From Manduca sexta (Eukaryota; Arthropoda; Insecta; Lepidoptera; Sphingidae): a stretch of DNA of 64,000 nt. The position numbers and the translations under genes were made by a program. Position 1 is the first letter of the stretch, and each line of letters opens with the position of its first letter. Under the pieces are notes generated by a model. That model was not told the DNA's origin. It made no database searches and was given only the letters and a program-made list of their open reading frames with translations. Location: NCBI RefSeq assembly GCF_014839805.1, contig NC_051131.1, forward strand, positions 4,824,913-4,888,912, written 5' to 3'. Positions 55,436 to 64,000 of this stretch are shown piece by piece.

Positions 55436-58115
55436 TGTCTCAATGGCATAGTTGTGTTTCGCTCACGATACGACTATCGCGCTGAGGAGTTACACCTCTG
55501 AGTACCACTGAAAAGGGGAAAAAGGTGTGATGCTATATATATGTATGTAAGAAGTAGATTCAAGCAAACCTAACGCAAAAACACAACTGATATTATTTGG
55601 CTCACAGTACAACTATCGCGCTGTGGTGTTACATCTCTGCCTACCCCTGAAAAGGGTAAAAGGTGTGATGCTATATATATGTATGTATGTAAGAAGTAAA
55701 GTCAACTAAACCCAACGCAAAAACACAACTAATGTGTTTCGCTCGCAGTACGACTATCGCGCTGAAATGTTACACCTCTGCCTACCCCTGACACGGGGAA
55801 AAGATGTTATGCTATATGTATAAGTATGTGAGAAGTAGATTCAAGCAAACCTAACGCAAAGACACAACTGATATATTTTGCTCACAGTACAACTATCGCG
55901 CTGTGGTGTAACACCTCTGCCTAACCCTGAAAAGGGTAAAAGGTGTGATGCTACATATATGTATGTATGTAAAAAGTGGAGTCAACTAAACCCAACGCAA
56001 AAACACAACTAATGTGTTTCGCACGCAGTACGACTATCGCGATTAAATTAGACGCTTCTGCCTACCCCTGAAAAGGGGAAAAGGTGTGATGCTATATATA
56101 TTTATGTAAGAAGTAGATTCAAGCAAACCTAACGCAAAAACACAACTGATATATTTCGATCATACTATAACTATTACGCTGTGGTGTTACATCTCTGCCT
56201 ACCCCTAAAAAGGGGAAAAGGTGTGATGCTATATACATATATGTATGTATGTAAGAAGTAGAGTCAATTAAACCCAACCCAAAAACACAACTGATATGTT
56301 TCACACACAGTACGACTATCGCGATGAAATGTTACGCCTCTGCCTACCCCTGACACGGGGAAAAGATGTTATGCTATATGTATAAGTATGTGAGAAGTAG
56401 ATTCAAGCAAACCTAACGCAAAGACACAACTGATATATTTTGCTCACAGTACAACTATCGCGCTGTGGTGTAACACCTTTGCCTAACCCTGAAAAGGGTA
56501 AAAGGTGTGATGCTACATATATGTATGTATGTAAAAGTGGAGTCAACTAAACCCAACGCAAAAACACAACTAATGTGTTTCGCACGCAGTACGACTATCG
56601 CGATTAAATTAGACGCTTCTGCCTACCCCTGAAAAGGGAAAAGGTGTGATGCTATATATATGTATGTAAGAAGTAGATTCAAGCAAACCTAACGCAAAAA
56701 CACAACTGATATTATTTGGCTCACAGTACAACTATCGCGCTGTGGTGTTACATCTCTGCCTACCCCTGAAAAGGGTAAAAGGTGTGATGCTATATATATG
56801 TATGTATGTAAGAAGTAAAGTCAACTAAACCCAACGCAAAAACACAACTAATGTGTTTCGCTCGCAGTACGACTATCGCGCTGAAATGTTACACCTCTGC
56901 CTACCCCCTGACACGGGGAAAAGATGTTATGCTATATGTATAAGTATGTGAGAAGTAGATTCAAGCAAACCTAACGCAAAGACACAACTGATATATTTTG
57001 CTCACAGTACAACTATCGCGCTGTGGTGTAACACCTCTGCCTAACCCTGAAAAGGGTAAAAGGTGTGATGCTACATATATGTATGTATGTAAAAGTGGAG
57101 TCAACTAAACCCAACGCAAAAACACAACTAATGTGTTTCGCACGCAGTACGACTATCGCGATTAAATTAGACGCTTCTGCCTACCCCTGAAAAGGGGAAA
57201 AGGTGTGATGCTATATATATTTATGTAAGAAGTAGATTCAAGCAAACCTAACGCAAAAACACAACTGATATATTTCGATCATACTATAACTATTACGCTG
57301 TGGTGTTACATCTCTGCCTACCCCTAAAAAGGGGAAAAGGTGTGATGCTATATACATATATGTATGTATGTAAGAAGTAGAGTCAATTAAACCCAACCCA
57401 AAAACACAACTGATATGTTTCACACACAGTACGACTATCGCGATGAAATGTTACGCCTCTGCCTACCCCTGACACGGGGAAAAGATGTTATGCTATATGT
57501 ATAAGTATGTGAGAAGTAGATTCAAGCAAACCTAACGCAAAGACACAACTGATATATTTTGCTCACAGTACAACTATCGCGCTGTGGTGTAACACCTTTG
57601 CCTAACCCTGAAAAGGGTAAAAGGTGTGATGCTACATATATGTATGTATGTAAAAAGTGGAGTCAACTAAACCCAACGCAAAAACACAACTAATGTGTTT
57701 CGCACGCAGTACGACTATCGCGATTAAATTAGACGCTTCTGCCTACCCCTGAAAAGGGGAAAAGGTGTGATGCTATATATATGTATGTAAGAAGTAGATT
57801 CAAGCAAACCTAACGCAAAAACACAACTGATATTATTTGGCTCACAGTACAACTATCGCGCTGTGGTGTTACATCTCTGCCTACCCCTGAAAAGGGTAAA
57901 AGGTGTGATGCTATATACATATATGTATGTATGTAAGAAGTAGAGTCAATTAAACCCAACCCAAAACACAACTGATATGTTTCACACACAGTACGACTAT
58001 CGCGATGAAATGTTACGCCTCTGTCTACCCCTGACACGGGGAAAAGATGTTATGCTATATGTATAAGTATGTGAGAAGTACAGTCAACCAAACTCAATGC
58101 AAAAACATAACTAAA
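55436..58115 (+). repeat. SINE-derived tandem array with higher-order structure
   Basis: About 19 units marked by 'ctatcgcg' (variant ctattacg) at 55,474, 55,613, 55,754, 55,893, 56,034, 56,171, 56,316, 56,455, 56,595, 56,732, 56,873, 57,013, 57,153, 57,290, 57,435, 57,574, 57,715, 57,853 and 57,997. Spacing is 137-145 bp. Each unit joins a tRNA-like head ('atggcatagttgtgtttcgc', A-box-like) to a SINE tail ('cctctgcctacccctgaaaa', 'ggtgtgatgctatatatatg') plus a linker ('caagcaaacctaacgcaaaa'). Two unit types alternate. Blocks recur at 1,119-1,121 bp. Minus-strand frames within are by-products. Confidence 0.95.
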
Positions 58116-58117
58116 TA

Positions 58118-60950
58118 CGTCACAGGAAAACTAAATTCGCGATTTCGTTTTCTTGGACGACATAATTATTCTAGTTTTTTTAATTTTAAAACCAAACTAC
58201 CGAAGCGATCTTGAAAAAAAAAATTATGGAACCAATCTGGAGAGAAATTCTTTCGAATAAAAAAATAATTTTCCAAATCGGTTCATAAATGAGCGAGTTC
58301 TGAGGTAACAAACATACCAAAAAAAAAAATTCACGTCGAATTGATAACCTTACGATGTCTCATAACATTAAATTACAAATACTGTATTCAAAATATTTCT
58401 TGCTTTATTTCTATATTGTGTTTTTGGAACTACTTTAAATTTGTCTCCAATTTATTTGTGAAACGCATGTACATATAGGTTATACCTACTATGGCTTCAT
58501 GTCACGAAGAGGGTTAATTCGCTAGACAAAGTTTTACCTTACGTTCTATATAGCTTCTGTAGGCTTAATAGTTAGACTAGTTATTATTAATGGTAATTTA
58601 TAATGGACGATAAATCCACTGTTAACTTTGTTATTGCTGTATTAATTTGGCCAAAACCGTCAGTTTAACGCAGATTATATTTCAAAAACTGTTTTAGTAT
58701 TAAACAACTGCTTTTTAAGTATATACTTAGAAATGTATGGCTTTAAATGTGTATGTTTTATAAGGAATTTATATGTACTTATGCCTGACTTTATTTAACG
58801 CAACGCACTTTCATATTGCCTAATATTACGAATGATTACTTGTTCAAGATTCAAATTGTTAGAAATAAATTTATTTTGAGAAATACACAGAATTGCGTTT
58901 GGGAAAACTATAAACCCGTTTTAAACGTTAGAAAGAGCGAGAAACTAACATTTCCTTGTACAACTGTAATAGTGAGAAATAAAGTTAAATCTCCGTAAAT
59001 TATTTTTACCTCCCATTTAAGTCGTATAAACGAAATAATACAAATATATTATGGTGTCAGTAAACAGACTACCAATCTCAGAATGTCATCAATCATGTTT
59101 TTAATTTTCTGTGAGATTTTCAATTCTATGCGTATTAGATGTATGCTAGAATTTAATATTTCTATATAGTCCCATTCTAGGTACTTTACCCTCCGAAGTC
59201 GACACGTGCGGACGACGGGTTTATCCCTATTCTGTCGTCGACGCGTTTACGACCATATATCACGCAGAATCTTGTGGTGTTGGAACATTTTTCTTTTTGG
59301 CATTTCATTTAAAAATGAAACTTTGTTATCAAATTTTGAAATTATATTTTGTGTAAATTGCAAAATAAAATGAACATTGTTATAGTCTTCCTAACTCTTT
59401 ACATTAGAATGTGGTAGTGATAATTATTAATTAGCTAGAAAACCGTTTTTTGTTTTAAGTCCTCGGAATGCGCGTTTTTTCCACATCTTCACTGTTAAGA
59501 CTCCATCGGATTGAAGTAAAACTAGATAATACATCAATAATAATATTTTGCCAGTAAACAAGTATCATAACATTCAATAAGGCATAACTAAGCATAATTG
59601 ACAAGCGAGTAGCGTGAGACGCGTCCTTGGTGCGGTCTGGCGACTCAAATTATAATCCACGTACACATTGTTCACACCTAGTTTCGTAAACACGCTGTCA
59701 AAGCGGCATCAATCGATTCCAATCCGCCCAGCTCAAACGCTAACACAGATGTTTACGTTTCGGTAAATGTGCAGACCGCCCGGATGATTCAAACTACAAT
59801 GTTTACATCCAGCATTGCTGCCCTGCAGTACATTGATGTTTTTGGGGTAATTAACACTCTGATTGAGACAGGACGACACGAAATAATATGAGCGATGAAC
59901 TGTTTCCAGTCTTGATATTTTCATAAATCAAATTCAAAAGAATTCGTTTCTCCGAATCCGATTTGTTTGGTGAATTTTGTTATGCGGTGAAAAGATTTTT
60001 GCACGATGCCGATTTGTTAGTTAAACTTATAACAGTTGAGTTAATAAATAAAATGTACGTTTTAAAAACATTCCGTCAGACGGTGCAGTGAAAGCAACGT
60101 GAAGTATTCGCTAGACAATTAAGATCAATACGTCAACACCTTGTAATACATTCGGCGGATGTTTCCGTAAGATCATTACAAATTACAATATAACTGTTGA
60201 TATACGCGCGCAATACTACACTTTACTGATTACTCATGTACCGTTTTTACTAGTACATGAGGTATACGCAGAATGCTCACACTATTTATCACTCATTTGT
60301 AAGTATTTATTTATGTTTCTTTTTGTATTTATACGTTTAATGGCCTCATTCGTTCAATTGTGTAAACGCGTGGATAGATTCGGATAATGACGTTTCTTCG
60401 TATATATTATTTCTGACAGATCAACAAGTGAACGAAGTTATTCGAGAAAAGTAAATTTATTATTTCTGCAAGGTTATTAAGTGTTAAGAAATACAGCAAG
60501 AGGTTTTTAGACTGATCTAAAGAGTGCAGAAACACCACGTAAAATGAGAGACCTTGTCTCCATTCATGATTATGAACAATTATGTTAGGTTTGGTGAATG
60601 AATGATGATTCATAAACGTTTAGTAAACGCTGCACATCTCATGAATCAACGTCCAGACACATGGCGTTGGCAGGACTATGCATAAGAAATTTTAAAAATG
60701 TTTACATTCTCCACGTGAACATTTTTGCGAAGGGAAAAAAGTCTTTTTGTCTGCAATATTATTTGTCGATACTCGATACTGAATCAGTTCTAAAGACTCA
60801 AGAAGTTACTAATAACGGAACAACTCGGTTCTAAACAAGCATTCCGGTCATTTCATAATAGATGGAGACAAGTCTTCATTTACTGATATAGGGCCAGTAT
60901 AAGTAAATGAAGATACTTTCATAGAAATACCCAAAGAAAAGTAAATTTTT
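58118..60950. other. no gene recognised
   Basis: AT-rich. 59,180-59,280 and 59,590-59,800 are GC-richer and could be exonic or regulatory for the minus-strand gene at 61 kb, but I found no splice-bounded frame. Confidence 0.35.
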
Positions 60951-60952
60951 AC

Positions 60953-61135
60953 CTTCAATTTATCCCTCGACGCTGTATACAGGACCCAGGCAACATACAC
61001 AAACATGATGAGCGCTGGTACCACGAGACTTGCTACTACTGGTATCCGCCGCACCCACGCGTGGTAGAACGCCAATATGAACAGCAGAATTCCGACTAAT
61101 ATTGCTATGTATCGGCCAGTTCGTCGCCTTTCCTC
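60953..61135 (-). CDS. internal exon of an unrecognised membrane protein
   Basis: A 183-bp exon on minus bounded by a strong acceptor ('aacttgctttcag', intron ending at 61,136) and a canonical donor (AAG|GTAAAA, intron starting at 60,952). Exactly 61 codons, phase 0 at both ends. The second frame stops early and the third stops just before the donor. The peptide starts E-E-R-R-R-T-G-R, then has a hydrophobic span (Y-I-A-I-L-V-G-I-L-L-F-I-L-A-F, residues ~9-23), a short H-A-W-V-R-R loop, a second span (I-P-V-V-A-S-L-V-V-P-A-L-I-M-F-V-Y-V-A-W, ~31-50) and ends S-R-D-K-L-K. This suggests two closely spaced transmembrane helices. No family is recognised. Neighbouring exons were not found and may lie outside the window or far into AT-rich introns. 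Confidence 0.7.
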
Positions 61136-61139
61136 CTGA

Positions 61140-62390
61140 AAGCAAGTTAAAACGCACTCAACTAATGGTCTTAAAAAAAACTCCTAAAGTAAACTCCTTT
61201 GTCCAATGTTCCCCTAGTATACAAGATTTTTGGAACTGTAAATAAAAATATTAGAACACGGATCGAATATCGGTCTTTGATGTCAGGTTACATTTAAAAA
61301 AAACAGTCAATACTGGAATTTTATACGTAGTAGATTTTGAAGAGAAAATGTTTGAAAACGAACATAGATAGACGGAACTGAAAACCTAAAAATAGCTCTC
61401 GCTTTTGGTTCTGCTAAAAGCCACAAGAGTAAGTAAAAGCTTCTATCTACTAGAGATACCGCGCTAGAAAACAAAAAAACAAAAGTGTATAGTTTGTGGA
61501 ATACAGTTAGTTCTAAAACATTCGTTTAGTATTTCATCTAGGTCATAAGGAATTAAAATTAAATATCAACTCTATTTGAACATGTTGAATAATAACTTGA
61601 AACCTATGTTAGTACTTATTTAGAATCCTGGAACCTCTGTCCAAAGTGTAGACTATATTTGTTAGGAAAAGGTTTACTATTGAACAAGTGTATCACCTGA
61701 TGGTAAGTAATCGACGTCGCCTTCCCATCTTCACAAATTAAGGAAAAGAAAGTAACGAATTAACGTCTTTAAAACAAGTATACATAAACATGGTCAGTTT
61801 AAAACTTCTGATGTATATTTTCCAAGAGGTGGGTAGTTCCAAATTAAAGTCAATCACTGTGTTAATAAAGGTGAATTACTCAGCGGAGAAACATAAAACG
61901 GTTCATTATCAAAAGAAGCAGGAACAAGCGCTGTAACAAAACAGTCCACGAAACTTATGACGTAGTATTTTTATAATAGAGAGAGGTGAACGAAGAAGTG
62001 GGTCACTCGATGGTAAGTAATTGGCCTCCTAAACATCAATGATACCAAAGACGATATCGATGCATATTTTCGATAAGAATGGACTCTTGTTAAAAAGCAT
62101 AAATGTTATATCTTTTAAATACACGAACTATAAGTTCCTCTGCATGACAAAATGGTGGGAACATGTAACACAGTTATTGATAATTGAATTAACAGTCCCC
62201 GGGCACCTGGTGAGCTTGGGGCAACAATTCAATCACCTGTGTGATTGAATCAAGCGGCCGTTAAAACAACTAGGGACTATCTTGAAACTCTATATGTTTT
62301 ATAAAATTTAAAATGTTCGTTTCCAAGTGTTAAATATACTGTAGTAATTTAATGAGACGAATTCCAATTTCTGTTATTAATCAATAAATA
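61140..62390. other. no gene recognised; repeat scraps
   Basis: 'cacctgatggtaagtaatcg' (61,695-61,715) and 'cactcgatggtaagtaattg' (62,005-62,025) look like starts of a common interspersed repeat. A 10-bp inverted repeat with CTGT loop (ATTCAATCAC / GTGATTGAAT) lies at ~62,227-62,250. No exon found. Confidence 0.35.
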
Positions 62391-62393
62391 TTT

Positions 62394-62600
62394 AACTGGT
62401 GGTAGGTCTCTCATGTACCACCTTAATGTCTATTTTTGCCACCAAGCAGCAGTGTGTAGTCACTGTCGTATTCCGGTTTGGAGGACATTGTAGCCAGTGT
62501 AACTACTGGACATAATAATACTTAATTAATAAATAATACTTTAATATCAGTGGAATACCAAACATTACTTTGTAATTCAAGGCTGTGGGTGTTTATAGTG
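62394..62600 (+). repeat. retroposon family A (deleted copy)
   Basis: 'aactggtggtaggtctctca', then a deletion, 'gcagcagtgtgtagtcactg', 'ttggaggacattgtagccag', 'gtggaataccaaacattact', then loss of the 3' part. Confidence 0.65.
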
Positions 62601-62604
62601 AATA

Positions 62605-63370
62605 TATTATATATGATAGTTTTAAAAAAGCTCTGAACGACAAAATCATGCGTATGAATTTAAAGACTTTAGGCCCTATGTATTTAATCGCTATTTGTTT
62701 TTTTTTTTTTATTTTCCGCGTGTGTTTTAAAATATTTAATTATATTTGGAAAGAGGTATGAACTACGTTTAGTAAGTCTATAATAAACATTCCAATAATA
62801 ACATTTTTAATTGTAAAATAAACTTCTTTTATCTTTAGTAATAATATAATAGAAAACTAAAATATACTATAAATTAATACGCAATGGTTATAACCGTCGC
62901 TGCCATATACTGTGGGTTTACAAAATAAATACGATGTTTAAACTAAACAATCCTCAATTTAATTACTCAAAATAATGAATCATTGCTGTTAAGTATTTAG
63001 AATGTATTTCATTTATGTTTAACGTTTACGTAATTAATTTGTTCTTAAAATTGAAAAAGAATGATAACAACATCACTCTATAATTAATTATAAAAACGTT
63101 GTTACAACTTTATAAAAGGTTTTCTAATCTATCAATATTATAATATAAAATTATTCTGGATGAATAATTTTTTCAGTCTATATAGATATTCACCTTTGTT
63201 ACTAGACTTCGGTGATTTATGCAATGTTTTTAGATTACGTCAAGCTGTTAAGATATATTGTAACATGATTTAATATATTCGCTGTGTAAAAAATCATGAG
63301 TCATAGTTTTAAATAAGTATTAAATATTGCACTAGTATGCAGGTACCGGAACATGGATAGTCGGTATATA
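62605..63370. other. AT-rich DNA, nothing recognised
   Basis: Very AT-rich with no frame or repeat support. Confidence 0.45.
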
Positions 63371-63374
63371 AGCT

Positions 63375-63475
63375 CACGCTATCCTCGAGGAGTAGGCAGA
63401 GGCTGAAGACACATAATTCCGAAACCTTTGACATCGTATCACCATATCGGACACAATTTTCAATCTCGGGACGTG
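63375..63475 (-). repeat. tRNA-derived SINE, family S, diverged fragment
   Basis: On plus: 'gaggagtaggcagaggctga' (tail) and 'caccatatcggacacaattt' (body). Head lost. Confidence 0.4.
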
Positions 63476-63479
63476 CTTT

Positions 63480-64000
63480 CCTTTTTCATATAGAAATTGA
63501 TGTTATTCGATGTGAACATAAAAGGCTGTTCACGGTTCAGCAATCCAAATACGCTGCCACCAGGCGATTGAACTGATATGAAATAGATATTTAGGTATTC
63601 TATGAGGTTTTTAAGATCAAACATTGTAGAATACAGAGAGTTTTATTATCGAATAAGTCTTCGCTGGGAAAATTGGTTGTTGGACAGTAGGTTCACAATA
63701 CAACGATGCTTGCCCAGCACAATGGGATGTTTACTCGAGATGTCGCACAAAAGGCATTATTTTTCGACAAGCAAGAATGTTGTTGCGCATTTTACTGTTT
63801 TTTTCTTTAGTAATTTTTTACTATGAGGTAGATTTTAAGATGGGGCAGCTAGCTAGCCTCTATAATTTTGGCAGACTCTATAATTTTGGCAAATATTAAG
63901 ATCTGCACTCACATATTTTGAAAAATAAGTGCAGTCAACAATAAAATGAGCAATTTATTTAATAATTTTTTTGATGCCAATTGACGTGTTGCTTATAATG
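63480..64000. other. no gene recognised; short tandem duplication
   Basis: 'ctctataattttggca' occurs twice 18 bp apart (~63,858-63,891). The 74-codon frame 63,602-63,826 has no support beyond being open. Confidence 0.4.

Noticed and set aside
56119..58037. Repeated minus-strand frames of 61-75 codons in the array
   Set aside because: Identical frames recur only because the satellite unit recurs; no start context or independent support.
55436..58115. CRISPR-like array
   Set aside because: Whole ~140-bp units repeat without short constant repeats and unique spacers, in eukaryotic DNA; it is a satellite-like array.

Overview
The window looks like AT-rich nuclear DNA from an insect, most likely a butterfly or moth. 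The evidence is a dense mix of tRNA-derived SINEs, Helitron-like elements ending in CTAG next to a host T, LINE remnants, MITEs and Penelope-like elements (PLEs), with very little protein-coding sequence. Several of these repeat families look like ones I remember from lepidopteran genomes. That is recall, not a database match, and the species cannot be named.

Layout. 1-10 kb is mostly unique AT-rich DNA with fragments of Helitron-like and retroposon repeats, a 270-bp MITE (3.8-4.07 kb) and a perfect AT-rich hairpin at 4081-4130. 10-25 kb holds scattered SINEs, a LINE 3' coding remnant at 21 kb, and two small elements made only of PLE termini (14.3 and 17.6 kb). 25.5-33.9 kb is the main mobile block: two nearly identical PLE copies (reverse transcriptase plus GIY-YIG endonuclease) in opposite orientation around 3.5 kb of other DNA. 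One 15-bp direct repeat flanks the whole assembly. Both copies are broken by frameshifts, one of them shared. 34-44 kb is again interspersed repeats, including an intact-looking Helitron-like element at 41.4 kb and two inverted SINE copies at 43-44 kb, each with its own target-site duplication. 55.4-58.1 kb is a tandem array of about 19 units of ~140 bp. The units alternate in type and form a higher-order period of ~1,119 bp (8 units).

Host coding signal is sparse. Three places look like parts of real genes: a 49-residue terminal exon at 44,372-44,521 (+) followed by AATAAA; a compact 144-residue ORF at 49,338-49,772 (-) with a possible poly(A) signal downstream; and a 183-bp internal exon at 60,953-61,135 (-) with good splice sites, encoding a double-membrane-span segment. 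I do not recognise the products. They are probably separate genes in large, repeat-filled introns or intergenic DNA. Nearly all other open frames in the window are chance frames or lie inside repeats.

The most interesting material is (i) the head-to-head PLE composite and its miniature relatives with inverted termini, ORF-start terminal tags and a hammerhead-like 3' fold, and (ii) the SINE-derived array, whose periods nest as 140, 280, ~560 and ~1,119 bp.
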